Source: Rhodoferax sp.
GTDB taxonomy: Bacteria > Pseudomonadota > Gammaproteobacteria > Burkholderiales > Burkholderiaceae_C
Direction of reading: 5' to 3'
NCBI RefSeq assembly: GCF_012927445.1
Contig: NZ_JABBPD010000001.1
Location: 124,001-188,000, forward strand
Length of the DNA: 64,000 bases
How positions within the stretch are numbered: the stretch's first letter is position 1; every line of letters starts with the position of its first letter. Shown piece after piece: positions 1 through 8,565 of the stretch. The translations under genes and the position numbers were made by a program. The notes under the pieces were generated by a model, which saw only the letters and a program-made list of their open reading frames with translations, was not told where the DNA came from and did not search any database.

Positions 1-43
1 GTTCGCCTGCGCCTGAACGCCGTACACAATAAAGGTTGATGCC

Positions 44-1477
44 ATGCAAACCCTGCTTAACGAGTTTCGCCATATCGTCGGCGCCGCCCACGTCTACACC
101 GACGGCGACCTGACCGCCTGGGAACAAGACTGGCGCAAACGGTCCCACGGCAAAGCGCTGGCCGTGGTCCGGCCCGCGTCCACCGAAGAAGTGGCACAGC
201 TGGTCAAAGCCTGCGCGACTTACCAAGCCTTGCACCCGACCAGCGGCGTCAGCATCGTGCCGCAGGGCGGCAACACCGGGCTGGTGGTGGGCTCCACGCC
301 CGATGATTCAGGCCATCAAATTGTGCTGAGCCTGCAGCGCATGAACACCGTGCGCAGCCTGGACGCAGACAACCTGACCATGACGGTGGAGGCGGGCTGC
401 ATTCTGCAAAACCTGCAGGAACGCGCCGAAGAATCGAATTTACTATTTCCACTGAGCATGGCGTCGGAAGGCACGTGCACCCTCGGCGGCAACCTGGGCA
501 CCAACGCGGGCGGCACCCAAGTGCTGCGTTATGGCAATACGCGCGACCTGTGCCTGGGGCTGGAGGTGGTCACCGCACAAGGCGAGGTGTGGCACGGCTT
601 GAGTGGTTTACGCAAGGACAACACCGGCTACGACCTGCGCAACCTGTTGATTGGCTCGGAAGGCACGCTGGGCATCATCACCGCCGCGACGATGAAGCTG
701 TACCCCCTGCCCGCGTCCCAGTTGACAGCTTGGGCCGCCGTGCCCTCGCTGGAGCATGCGATCACCTTGCTGGGGCTGGCGCACCGTCACTTGGGCGCCG
801 GGCTGACCGGCTTTGAGGTGATGAGCCAATTCGCCCTGAGTCTGGTGGCCAAACACTTTCCTCTGCTGCTGGTGCCCTTGCACCTGGATGCCCCTTTTTG
901 CGTGTTACTGGAAAACTCGGCCCATGAGTCCGAAACGCACACCCGCGGACAGTTTGAAGGCCTGCTCGAAACTGCACTCGATCAAGGTTGCGTGACGGAT
1001 GCCGTGGTGAGTGAATCACTGTCGCAGGCCAACCAACTGTGGCATATCCGCGAAAGCATTCCGCTGGCGCAGGCGCTGGAGGGCCTGAACATCAAACACG
1101 ACATCTCGATTCCGGTCTCCAGCATTCCCGCTTTTGTGCACGCTACTGACGCGCTGCTCCAGAAAGCCATTCCCGGCGTGCGTCTGGTCAACTTTGGCCA
1201 CCTGGGCGACGGCAATCTGCACTACAACGTGCAGGCGCCCGAGGGCATGGATGCGGCGGCGTTTTTACGGGCGCACGAAGAGCAGGTCAACACCCTGGTG
1301 TTTGACTCGGTCGCCCAGTTCAATGGCTCCATTTCGGCCGAACATGGCGTCGGCAGTCTGAAAGTGGACAAACTGGAACACTACAAGTCGCCCGTGGCAC
1401 TGGACATGATGCGGGCCATCAAGCGGGCGCTGGACCCGCACAACTTGATGAATCCGGGGCGGGTAGTTCGGGTGTGA
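44..1477 (+). CDS. FAD-binding D-2-hydroxyacid dehydrogenase (GlcD/D-lactate dehydrogenase family)
   Basis: Oxidises a D-2-hydroxyacid (glycolate, D-lactate or 2-hydroxyglutarate type) with FAD as cofactor, probably passing electrons to the membrane quinone pool or another acceptor. The 477-residue protein has the PCMH-type FAD-binding signature PQGGNTG near residues 73-79 and GSEGTLGI near 204-211. The C-terminal FAD-oxidase cap carries FGHLGDGNLHYN near 387 and EHGVG near 436, both hallmarks of the GlcD/DLD group. The length fits single-subunit members. The ATG at 44 agrees with the usual N-terminus; only 43 bases precede it, so its promoter or operon partner is outside the window. The substrate cannot be settled from sequence. 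The family call is firm. Confidence 0.9.
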   Translation: MQTLLNEFRHIVGAAHVYTDGDLTAWEQDWRKRSHGKALAVVRPASTEEVAQLVKACATYQALHPTSGVSIVPQGGNTGLVVGSTPDDSGHQIVLSLQRMNTVRSLDADNLTMTVEAGCILQNLQERAEESNLLFPLSMASEGTCTLGGNLGTNAGGTQVLRYGNTRDLCLGLEVVTAQGEVWHGLSGLRKDNTGYDLRNLLIGSEGTLGIITAATMKLYPLPASQLTAWAAVPSLEHAITLLGLAHRHLGAGLTGFEVMSQFALSLVAKHFPLLLVPLHLDAPFCVLLENSAHESETHTRGQFEGLLETALDQGCVTDAVVSESLSQANQLWHIRESIPLAQALEGLNIKHDISIPVSSIPAFVHATDALLQKAIPGVRLVNFGHLGDGNLHYNVQAPEGMDAAAFLRAHEEQVNTLVFDSVAQFNGSISAEHGVGSLKVDKLEHYKSPVALDMMRAIKRALDPHNLMNPGRVVRV

Positions 1478-1585
1478 TTGACACCTAGAATCAAAGCTTG
1501 CCGTCGTTTCCACAACGTTGCTCCAAAGACCGTTATTGGGCTGCCCAGAGGCCCATTCCTGACAACCACCCCAAATGCTGCAGCC

Positions 1586-2419
1586 ATGACCGCACACCCC
1601 ATCCGCTCCCAATTTGAAGACTTCATGCGCCATGTGGACCGCCACGGCGTATTCAAGGCCGACCGTACCGGCACCGGCACCAAGAGCGTGTTTGGTTATC
1701 AGATGCGCTTTGACTTGAACGAAGGCTTTCCGCTGGTGACCAGCAAAAAGGTCCACCTGCGCTCCATCATTCAGGAACTGCTGTGGTTTCTCACCGGCTC
1801 CCCCAGCAACAACTGGCTCAAAGAACGCAACGTATCGATCTGGGATGAATGGGCACGCCCGGATGGCGACCTGGGCCCGGTCTATGGCGTGCAATGGCGT
1901 AGCTGGCCAACGCCAGATGGCGGCCACATTGACCAGATCGCCGAGGTCATCAAAACGCTCAAGAGCAACCCCGATTCGCGCCGCATCATCGTCAGCGCCT
2001 GGAACGTGGCCGATCTCGACAAGATGGCGCTGATGCCGTGCCACGCCTTCTTCCAGTTCTACGTGGCGCCGGCCGTCAATCCGGGCGAAAAAGCCAAACT
2101 TAGCTGCCAGTTGTACCAGCGCAGCGCCGATATTTTCCTCGGTGTGCCTTTCAACATTGCCAGTTACGCCCTGCTCACCCACATGGTGGCGCAGCAATGC
2201 GACCTGGACGTGGGTGACTTCATCTGGACCGGCGGCGACTGCCACATTTACGCCAATCACCAGGAGCAGGTGGCGCTGCAACTCAGCCGCGCGCCGTTGG
2301 CTTACCCCACGCTCAACATCAAGCGCCGGCCAGCATCGATCTTCGACTACGAATATGAAGACTTCGAGGTGCTCGGCTACGAGTGTCACCCGGCCATCAA
2401 AGCGCCGGTGGCGGTTTAA
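1586..2419 (+). CDS. thyA: Thymidylate synthase
   Basis: Converts dUMP to dTMP using 5,10-methylenetetrahydrofolate, producing dihydrofolate in the cytoplasm. The 277-residue product has the active-site segment [11 protein letters not shown] with the catalytic cysteine, followed by [18 protein letters not shown], the dUMP phosphate and base contact region. The frame is open back to a TTG at 1478 directly after the preceding gene, but those 36 extra residues look nothing like ThyA, so the ATG at 1586 is chosen. The stop TAA abuts the ATG of folA, which recycles the dihydrofolate made here, so the two are surely co-transcribed. The identification is firm and the start is fairly sure. Confidence 0.97.
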   Translation: MTAHPIRSQFEDFMRHVDRHGVFKADRTGTGTKSVFGYQMRFDLNEGFPLVTSKKVHLRSIIQELLWFLTGSPSNNWLKERNVSIWDEWARPDGDLGPVYGVQWRSWPTPDGGHIDQIAEVIKTLKSNPDSRRIIVSAWNVADLDKMALMPCHAFFQFYVAPAVNPGEKAKLSCQLYQRSADIFLGVPFNIASYALLTHMVAQQCDLDVGDFIWTGGDCHIYANHQEQVALQLSRAPLAYPTLNIKRRPASIFDYEYEDFEVLGYECHPAIKAPVAV

Positions 2420-2914
2420 ATGAAGCTGCACCTGATCTTTGCCCGCGCCGCCAATGGTGTGATCGGCAACCACAATACTTTGCCCTGGCATTTACCCGAA
2501 GACATGGCGCACTTCAAGCGCACCACGCTGGGTTGCCCGGTCATCATGGGACGCAAGACCTGGGATTCGCTGCCGCCGAAATTTCGACCGCTGCCGGGTC
2601 GCCTCAACGTGGTGGTAACCCGTCAAGCGGACTGGCAGGCCGCAGGCGCCTTGCGGGCGCATTCGCTGCAGGAAGCTTGCGACCTGTGCCCGGCCGACAG
2701 CGATGCCTGGGTCATCGGCGGCGCCGAGATTTACGCCCAGGCCCTGCCGCTGGCCAGCTCGGCGGTGGTGACCGAAATCGACGCGACTTATGAAGGCGAC
2801 GCCTTTGCACCAGCATTCGGGCCGGAATGGACCGAGACCGCGCGCGAAAAGCAGCTGTCGGTGACCGGTTTGAGTTTCAGTTTTATCACCTATTGCAAGA
2901 ACACAGGAGTTTGA
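2420..2914 (+). CDS. folA: Dihydrofolate reductase
   Basis: Reduces dihydrofolate to tetrahydrofolate with NADPH, regenerating the cofactor consumed by ThyA. The 164-residue protein has the classical N-terminus with ANGVIG and LPWHLPEDM (the Asp/Glu folate-binding position), then IMGRKTW and the nucleotide-binding VIGGAEIYAQAL segment. The ATG follows the thyA stop with no gap, which implies translational coupling. The next gene starts one base after its stop, so the operon probably continues. A standard chromosomal DHFR of normal length. Confidence 0.96.
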   Translation: MKLHLIFARAANGVIGNHNTLPWHLPEDMAHFKRTTLGCPVIMGRKTWDSLPPKFRPLPGRLNVVVTRQADWQAAGALRAHSLQEACDLCPADSDAWVIGGAEIYAQALPLASSAVVTEIDATYEGDAFAPAFGPEWTETAREKQLSVTGLSFSFITYCKNTGV

Positions 2915-2915
2915 A

Positions 2916-3503
2916 ATGTCCGACCATGGTTTTCACGTACACGGCCCGCACGACCACGAACTGGAGCATGCCCAACAAGGCGGCCACGGCGCTGAGCACG
3001 GCGGCATGATCAACCAGATTGCAATGTTCACCGCCATTGTGGCCACCATTGGCGCCATTTTTGGCTACATGGGCGGCGCCACCCAGGCCAATGCCGGCCT
3101 GTACAAGAACAACGCCGCCATCAAGAAAACCGAAGCCTCCAACCAGTGGAATTACTTTCAGTCCAAGAGCACCAAACAGTCACTGGCCGAGCTGGCGCGT
3201 GACCTGGCGCCCGATGACAAGAAGGCCACCTACCAGGCCAAGATTGAGCGCTACGAGAAAGAAAAGAACGACATCAAGATCGGCGCCGACAAGCTCGAAG
3301 CCGATGCCACGCAGTGGGACAAACAAAGCGACGAGCAGATGCACCAACACCACCGCTGGGCGCAGTCCACCACGGTGCTGCAGGTCTGCATCGCACTGGC
3401 GGCGATCGCCCTGCTGACCAAGAAAAAGTGGCTGGAGTACGCCATGTTTGGCGCCGGCGGCATCGGCCTGCTGGTTGGCATCCTGGCATCGCTACATATT
3501 TAA
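2916..3503 (+). CDS. DUF4337 family membrane protein
   Basis: A 195-residue protein of the DUF4337 type, function unknown. The first 30 residues are rich in His, Gly and Glu (HVHGPHDHELEHAQQ). A hydrophobic segment covers about residues 32-56 and two more lie near the C-terminus (VLQVCIALAAIALLTKK and YAMFGAGGIGLLVGILASL). Between them is a charged helical stretch, likely coiled coil. This suggests an inner-membrane protein with a central soluble domain. The ATG lies one base after folA, so it is probably in the same operon. The last three codons and the TAA stop lie in a copy of the dispersed repeat that begins at 3491, so the C-terminus may have been set by insertion of that repeat. Confidence 0.8.
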   Translation: MSDHGFHVHGPHDHELEHAQQGGHGAEHGGMINQIAMFTAIVATIGAIFGYMGGATQANAGLYKNNAAIKKTEASNQWNYFQSKSTKQSLAELARDLAPDDKKATYQAKIERYEKEKNDIKIGADKLEADATQWDKQSDEQMHQHHRWAQSTTVLQVCIALAAIALLTKKKWLEYAMFGAGGIGLLVGILASLHI

Positions 3504-3544
3504 TAGCTACTCACGCATATAGGACGGGGGCTAGAGCCCTATTT
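3491..3544 (+). repeat. Dispersed repeat copy R1, full length
   Basis: Full copy of the dispersed repeat family. The left hairpin half runs GCTACATATTTAATAGCT, the middle is ACTCACGCATATA, and the right part is GGACGGGGGCTAGAGCCC followed by TATTT. It begins inside the DUF4337 gene, supplies its stop codon at 3501-3503, and ends five bases before the exonuclease III start codon. Confidence 0.85.
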
Positions 3545-3548
3545 AATC

Positions 3549-4319
3549 ATGAAATTAGCGACCTGGAACGTCAATTCCCTGACCGTGCGGCTGCCGCAAG
3601 TGCTGGACTGGCTAGCCGCCAACCCGGTCGATGTGCTGGTGCTGCAGGAACTCAAGCTGACGGACGACAAGTTTCCGCTTGACGCCTTCACGCAGGCCGG
3701 CTATGCAGCCGAGTGCTTTGGCCAGAAGACCTACAATGGGGTGGCGCTGCTGTCACGCACGCCCGCGACCGAGGTGGTGAAGAATATCCCCGGTTTTTCG
3801 GACGATATGGCACGGGTCATCAGTGCCAACGTGAATGGCGTGCGCGTCATTGGCGGCTATTTCCCCAACGGCCAGGAACCGGGCAGCGACAAGTTTGAGT
3901 ACAAGATGGCTTGGCTCAAAGGCCTGCGCGACTGGGTGCGCGAGGAACTGGTCAAACACCCCAAACTGGTGCTGATGGGCGACTACAACATCACCTTTGA
4001 CGATATCGACGTGTGGGACCCGGTGGGCCTGAAAGACACGATTCATTGCACCGAAGAGGAACGCTACCACCTGCGCGCCTTGATTGCGCTGGGCCTGCAC
4101 GACGCCTACCGCTTGCTCCCGCAGCCGGAGAAAAGCTATTCGTGGTGGGACTACCGCAACTTTGCCTTTCCCCGCAACCGCGGCATGCGCATTGACCACA
4201 TTCTGGTCAGTGAAGCGCTCAAGCCCCTTGTGACCGACTGCGTGATTGACAAAGCCCCGCGCAAGAATGAACGCCCCAGCGACCATGCGCCGGTTGTTCT
4301 TGAACTGAGCTTGCCCTGA
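3549..4319 (+). CDS. xth: Exodeoxyribonuclease III / AP endonuclease
   Basis: Cuts DNA at abasic sites and has 3'-5' exonuclease activity in base excision repair. The 256-residue protein begins MKLATWNVNSL (metal and active-site Asn) and has the catalytic Glu in VLQELKL. It also carries VRVIGGYFPNG, the LMGDYNI Asp-Asn pair, and the C-terminal RIDHILVS and SDHAPVVLEL with the general-base His. The length equals the ExoA/XthA family norm. It follows the DUF4337 gene after 45 bases that are almost wholly filled by a dispersed repeat, so any ribosome-binding site lies within or beside the repeat tail. The function call is firm. Confidence 0.95.
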   Translation: MKLATWNVNSLTVRLPQVLDWLAANPVDVLVLQELKLTDDKFPLDAFTQAGYAAECFGQKTYNGVALLSRTPATEVVKNIPGFSDDMARVISANVNGVRVIGGYFPNGQEPGSDKFEYKMAWLKGLRDWVREELVKHPKLVLMGDYNITFDDIDVWDPVGLKDTIHCTEEERYHLRALIALGLHDAYRLLPQPEKSYSWWDYRNFAFPRNRGMRIDHILVSEALKPLVTDCVIDKAPRKNERPSDHAPVVLELSLP

Positions 4320-4362
4320 TTTTGTCCAACCGCCGCCAGCCAGTGAATCAGGGGCGGCTCCC

Positions 4363-4854
4363 TCATTCCTTGATCGGTTGCCAGTTCGGTTGATCGAAGT
4401 AGTTGCCGTACTTCTCCAGCGCAGCCAGCACCTTGACTGCGCCCGTCTGGCGTTTCACATTCTTGCCCTTGCCTTGCATGGTCTCGACGCCGTCCAGCAT
4501 GTCAGCAATGACGAGGTGCAGTTGTGCATCCGCCTTTGGTTCGAGCTTGCACTGGGCAACGATGCCACCCACCTCCGTACCCACCTTGCTGGCCAGATCG
4601 TTGTACCGGGCGGCAGAGAGCTTGCCAGCGTGGATCTCATGCAAGGACGCTTGCATTTCCGTGCGGATACTTGCCATGCCCTTGCGCAGCGGCTCATCGG
4701 TCGCCCATTTCTTGCCGTTGTCCAGCGTCATCTTGACCGCATCGACACCATGCTGATGCGCGTCATGCTCTGCGGCGGCAACGCCTGTGGCGACGAGCCC
4801 CAGCGCCAGACCGGTCGCGGCGATCAGTTTCCAGATTCCATGGGTAGCAGACAT
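4363..4854 (-). CDS. Small periplasmic protein, probable target of the adjacent two-component system
   Basis: A 163-residue exported protein of unknown function. Residues 1-29 form a Sec signal peptide (IWKLIAATGLALGLVATGVAAA) followed by a His-rich start of the mature chain (EHDAHQHG). The rest is soluble and mostly helical, with one Cys. The ATG at 4854 is chosen over one 17 codons upstream because AGGAGA sits five bases before it. It lies directly downstream of the sensor kinase gene on the same strand but has its own upstream region. That region carries a PmrA/QseB-type box at 4910-4926, suggesting induction by the neighbouring regulator. The His-rich start could mean metal binding; that is inference. 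Confidence 0.75.
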   Translation of the reverse strand: MSATHGIWKLIAATGLALGLVATGVAAAEHDAHQHGVDAVKMTLDNGKKWATDEPLRKGMASIRTEMQASLHEIHAGKLSAARYNDLASKVGTEVGGIVAQCKLEPKADAQLHLVIADMLDGVETMQGKGKNVKRQTGAVKVLAALEKYGNYFDQPNWQPIKE

Positions 4855-4909
4855 ACGTTCTCCTAAGTTGTGAAGTGCCGAATTGGCAATAGGAGTATCT
4901 TGCATGCAT

Positions 4910-4926
4910 CTTAATTGAACCTTAAG
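4910..4926 (-). promoter_or_regulatory. PmrA/QseB-type response-regulator box
   Basis: On the plus strand the sequence reads CTTAAT, five bases, CTTAAG, a clean match to the tandem CTTAA(G/T)-N5-CTTAA(G/T) box bound by PmrA/QseB-class OmpR regulators. It lies between the kinase stop and the periplasmic protein gene. A GATACT stretch follows toward the gene and may be the -10 element. Confidence 0.65.
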
Positions 4927-4932
4927 AGGGCT

Positions 4933-6270
4933 TCAATCCGCCATGGCTGGAAACGAGACCGCAACCGCCAGCCCTCGCCCACCGGTTCCCTGCGACAAAC
5001 AGATGCTGGCGTGATGCAAATCGGCAATGCGTTTAACAATGGACAGCCCCAACCCGCTGCCTTCTTCCGCCGGGCCGCTGACGCGATAGAAGCGATCGAA
5101 AACGCGATCGCGTTCACGCTCTGGAATACCTGGACCGTTGTCGGCGACGCGCAGCCTGATCACACCAGACGCACGCGTAATGCTTACCTCCACCTCGCTT
5201 GCGGCGGGCGAGTAACGAATGGCGTTGTCAATCAGGTTACGCAGCAGCACCGACAGCAGCGTGGGGTCACCGAGGACGATCGCCTTCTCAGCCGATTCCA
5301 GTGCCAATTCGACACCCTGGTCATAAGCCGACTGGGCCTGCTCCGCGATGCACGAGGCGGCCAGGTCCGGCAGCGCCACCGGCACTGCGCCAGGCAAGTT
5401 GGCCTGCGGGTCCAGGCGCGCCAGGATCAGCAACTGCTCAACCAGGTGGGTGGCGCGATCGACACCCAGCACGACATTGGACAAGGCCCGTTGACGCTCG
5501 TCCCCCGAAGACGCCGCCAGCGCCACCTGCGCCTGGGTCTTCACTGCCGCCAGCGGCGTGCGCAGTTCGTGCGCAGCGTCGGCCGTAAATCGGCGCTCCT
5601 GCTCGAAAGTGGCGCGTAAACGAGCGAACAAGGTGTTCAGCGCCTGCACCAGCGGCGCCACTTCTTGCGGCACCTCCCGCTCACCCAGTGGCATCAAATT
5701 GTCCGGCGCGCGTCGCTGCACCTGGTGCGCAACCGCACCCAGGGGCAGTAGTCCGGCGTTCACCGCAATCCAGATCAGAATCGCCAAAACGGGCAACGCC
5801 ACCGCCAAGGGGTGCAAGAGATGACTGGCCACGCTTTGCGCCAGCTCCCGGCGCAACTCCAAGCGTTCGCCCACCTGCACGGCATAGCGACCACTTTCAT
5901 CCCAGCGACTGAAGATGCGCCAGCGCGTGCCATCGATCGTGGCATCGGAGAAACCCGCATCCTGCTCGCTCATGCGCGCCTGGGGTGCGTTGGCCGAACG
6001 CAGTCGCAAGGCTGCCCTGCGGTCCCACACCTGGAAGGCGATCTTGGACTCCTGCTTGTTCTGGCGAGGCACGGTCTGGCCGGCTTCGTTGTCGAGCTCA
6101 TGCGTCATTTGCGTCGCAATCAAACCGGCTGACTGGGCCAAGTGCGCATCCAGCATCTCGCCGATCTGCTGCCTGGCATCAAAATAGGTGAACAGCGCCG
6201 TGGCGCCCCAGGCAAGCAACACGGCCAACGAGATCATCCAGAGCAGGCGACGCCGCAAAGACGGCCTCAT
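4933..6270 (-). CDS. Sensor histidine kinase, QseC/PmrB-like
   Basis: Membrane sensor kinase of 445 residues. A first membrane helix lies at about residues 9-28 (LWMISLAVLLAWGATALFTY) and a second near 160-180. The periplasmic domain is about 130 residues. The HisKA phospho-acceptor motif is FTADAAHELRTPLAAVK; the C-terminal ATPase has the N box LIDNAIRYS, G1 DNGPGIP and G2 GSGLGLSIV. The start overlaps the stop of the response-regulator gene by four bases (ATGA), so the pair is translationally coupled. Architecture and partner resemble QseC/PmrB/TctE kinases. The signal is unknown; cations, antimicrobial peptides or organic acids are known for the family. Confidence 0.9.
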   Translation of the reverse strand: MRPSLRRRLLWMISLAVLLAWGATALFTYFDARQQIGEMLDAHLAQSAGLIATQMTHELDNEAGQTVPRQNKQESKIAFQVWDRRAALRLRSANAPQARMSEQDAGFSDATIDGTRWRIFSRWDESGRYAVQVGERLELRRELAQSVASHLLHPLAVALPVLAILIWIAVNAGLLPLGAVAHQVQRRAPDNLMPLGEREVPQEVAPLVQALNTLFARLRATFEQERRFTADAAHELRTPLAAVKTQAQVALAASSGDERQRALSNVVLGVDRATHLVEQLLILARLDPQANLPGAVPVALPDLAASCIAEQAQSAYDQGVELALESAEKAIVLGDPTLLSVLLRNLIDNAIRYSPAASEVEVSITRASGVIRLRVADNGPGIPERERDRVFDRFYRVSGPAEEGSGLGLSIVKRIADLHHASICLSQGTGGRGLAVAVSFPAMAD

Positions 6271-6932
6271 GGCGCTGCTTTCGGAATCATGTAACCAACG
6301 CCGCGCACGGTGCGAATCAGTTGCGACGAAAGCTTGCGGCGCAGATGATGCACAAAGACCTCGATGGTGTTGCTTTCAATCTCTTCGCCCCAGCCATAGA
6401 GCTTTTCCTCAAGCCTTGCCTTTGAGAGGACACGCCCGGTATTGAGCAGCAGCTCGTGCAGGATGGTGAACTCGCGCGCCGACAATTCGACCGTCCGCCC
6501 CTCATAAGTCACGCGGTGCCCGACCGAATCAAGCCGCAGCGCGCCATGCGTGATCACCGACTCGACCTGACTATTGGCGCGTCGCACCAAAGCGCGCAAG
6601 CGCGCCTGCAATTCACCCAGATTGAACGGCTTGACCAGATAGTCATCGGCACCAGCATCCAGTCCAACAATGCGGTCGCCCACCGTGTCGCGGGCCGTCA
6701 GGATCAGGATCGGCACCGGATTTTTCGACGCGCGGGTGCGGCGCAGCAGGTCCAGCCCCGGCAGGAGGGGCAGGCCGAGATCGAGTACCACCGCGTCGTA
6801 CACCTGAGCGGACACGGCCAATTCAGCCTCGCGACCGTCCTTTGCCCAATCAACGACAAACCCGACCTGTGCCAGACCGGCACGAATGCCGTCGCCGAGC
6901 AGCACATCGTCTTCAACGAGAAGAATTTTCAT
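6267..6932 (-). CDS. OmpR-family response regulator, QseB/PmrA-like
   Basis: 221-residue two-domain regulator. The receiver (about 1-115) has the acidic pair EDD, the phospho-acceptor Asp in VLDLGLPLLPG, the Thr of LTARD and the Lys of LVKPF. The winged-helix effector (about 125-218) ends with EVFVHHLRRKL and RTVRGVGYM, the DNA-recognition and wing segments of the QseB/PmrA subgroup. It precedes its kinase in an overlapping pair. A CTTAA tandem box upstream of the next gene downstream of the kinase fits this subgroup's target site. No such box is visible in the 23-base gap between ntrC and this gene, so ntrC read-through may drive it. Confidence 0.92.
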   Translation of the reverse strand: MKILLVEDDVLLGDGIRAGLAQVGFVVDWAKDGREAELAVSAQVYDAVVLDLGLPLLPGLDLLRRTRASKNPVPILILTARDTVGDRIVGLDAGADDYLVKPFNLGELQARLRALVRRANSQVESVITHGALRLDSVGHRVTYEGRTVELSAREFTILHELLLNTGRVLSKARLEEKLYGWGEEIESNTIEVFVHHLRRKLSSQLIRTVRGVGYMIPKAAP

Positions 6933-6955
6933 GCCGGAACCTCACCACGGAAAGC

Positions 6956-8464
6956 TTACTCCAGCCCCAGTTCCTGAATCTTGCGCGTGATGGTGTTGCG
7001 GCCAATACCGAGTTTTTGCGCCGCCTCAATCCGGCGACCGCGGGTGGCGGCCAGCGCGGCCAGAATCAGCCGGGATTCAAACCGGCGCGTCAACTCGTCC
7101 CAGACATCATGCCGACCAGCGGCCAACAAGGCGATGGCATCGGCCTCCAGGCCGAGTTCCCAGCTGTCACCACTGGTTTTCTGCATGGGTACCGCTGCCG
7201 GCACCTGAAATTCACCCAGCATGGCTGGCCCAGCGGCCGAGGCCGGCTCTGACGGAACTGGCATGGCCAGGGGCGTCAGCGCCTCGCCCAGACCCCCTTC
7301 CGTGACGCCCACTTCGGGTGGCAAATCTTTCGGCTCGATCACCTGTGCCGGCGCCATCACGGTCAGCCAGTGGCAGATGTTTTCCAGCTGCCGCACGTTG
7401 CCGGGAAAAGCAAAGTTGCCTAACCACACCAGCGCGGCATCGGAAATCCGTTTTGGTTCCACCCCGAGTTGCGACGCACTTTGCTGCAAAAAGTGCCGCG
7501 TCAACATGGGGATGTCTTCCTTGCGCTCGCGCAGCGCCGGCAGACGCAGGCGAATGACATTCAGCCGGTGAAACAGATCCTCCCGGAACGCACCATCTTT
7601 GACCCGTTGTTCCAGATTTTGGTGCGTGGCGGCAATCACGCGCACGTTGGTCTTCACGGCGCTGTGACCGCCAACGCGGTAAAAATGGCCGTCGCTCAGC
7701 ACCCGCAACAGCCGGGTTTGCAGGTCAAACGGCATATCGCCAATTTCGTCCAGAAACAGGGTGCCGCCATCGGCCTGCTCAAAGCGGCCCCGGCGCATGG
7801 TCTGCGCCCCGGTGAACGCACCGCGTTCGTGCCCAAACAATTCTGATTCGAGCAGGTCTTTCGGAATCGCCGCCGTGTTGATCGCCACAAACGGGCCCTT
7901 GGCGCGCGGCGAGTGCTTATGCAGCGCACGCGCCACTAGCTCTTTGCCCGAGCCGGATTCACCCGTGATCATGACCGTGACATTGCTCTGGCTCAAGCGA
8001 CCAATGGCGCGAAACACATCCTGCATGGCGGGCGCCTGGCCCAGCATCTCCGGCGTGTCGGCCATGCGTTCTTCAGCGACTTCTTCGCGCTGGCTTTCTT
8101 CCACGGCACGGCGAATCAGTTCGACCGCCTTGGGCAAGTCAAACGGCTTTGGCAGGTACTCAAACGCGCCGCCCTGAAAGGCCGACACCGCGCTGTCCAG
8201 GTCGGAATAGGCGGTCATGATGATCACCGGCAGGCCCGGGTATTTTTCTTTGACTTTTTCCAGCAGGTCCAGACCCGAGCCACCGGGCATGCGAATGTCG
8301 CTGACCAGTACTTGCGGGCCGTTTTCGTCATTGGCGGTATTCAGCGCGGTCAGCACATCGCGCGGATTGGTAAAGCTGCGGGTCGGCAGGTTTTCACGCA
8401 ACAGCGCCTTTTCCAGTACGAAGCGGATGGACTGGTCATCATCTACGATCCAAATCGACTTCAT
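6956..8464 (-). CDS. ntrC: Nitrogen regulation protein NtrC (sigma-54 activator)
   Basis: Enhancer-binding activator of sigma-54 promoters under nitrogen limitation. The 502-residue protein has a receiver domain (WIVDDDQSIRFVLEKAL at the start, phospho-acceptor Asp in VSDIRMPGG) and an AAA+ domain with Walker A GESGSGKE. It also has the sigma-54 contact loop GAFTGA and a Fis-type C-terminal helix-turn-helix (AAQKLGIGRNTITRKIQELG). The ATG at 8464 is preferred to a GTG 12 bases upstream because that GTG lies inside the ribosome-binding site AGAGGTGA. NtrB is encoded just upstream. Glutamine synthetase, its classical target, is nearby. Confidence 0.95.
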   Translation of the reverse strand: MKSIWIVDDDQSIRFVLEKALLRENLPTRSFTNPRDVLTALNTANDENGPQVLVSDIRMPGGSGLDLLEKVKEKYPGLPVIIMTAYSDLDSAVSAFQGGAFEYLPKPFDLPKAVELIRRAVEESQREEVAEERMADTPEMLGQAPAMQDVFRAIGRLSQSNVTVMITGESGSGKELVARALHKHSPRAKGPFVAINTAAIPKDLLESELFGHERGAFTGAQTMRRGRFEQADGGTLFLDEIGDMPFDLQTRLLRVLSDGHFYRVGGHSAVKTNVRVIAATHQNLEQRVKDGAFREDLFHRLNVIRLRLPALRERKEDIPMLTRHFLQQSASQLGVEPKRISDAALVWLGNFAFPGNVRQLENICHWLTVMAPAQVIEPKDLPPEVGVTEGGLGEALTPLAMPVPSEPASAAGPAMLGEFQVPAAVPMQKTSGDSWELGLEADAIALLAAGRHDVWDELTRRFESRLILAALAATRGRRIEAAQKLGIGRNTITRKIQELGLE

Positions 8465-8565
8465 ATTTTTTATCACCTCTGGTCAATCGTTAAAAGGCAA
8501 GATCTTGCGACCTTGCGGCATAGCCCGCAGTGCCACCAAGTGAGCCAGCGCGGTCCGCCCCCAGC

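Noticed and set aside
1265..2491. Minus-strand open frame of about 408 codons across the hydroxyacid dehydrogenase, thyA and folA genes
   Set aside because: It crosses three well-supported genes on the other strand and has no family resemblance.
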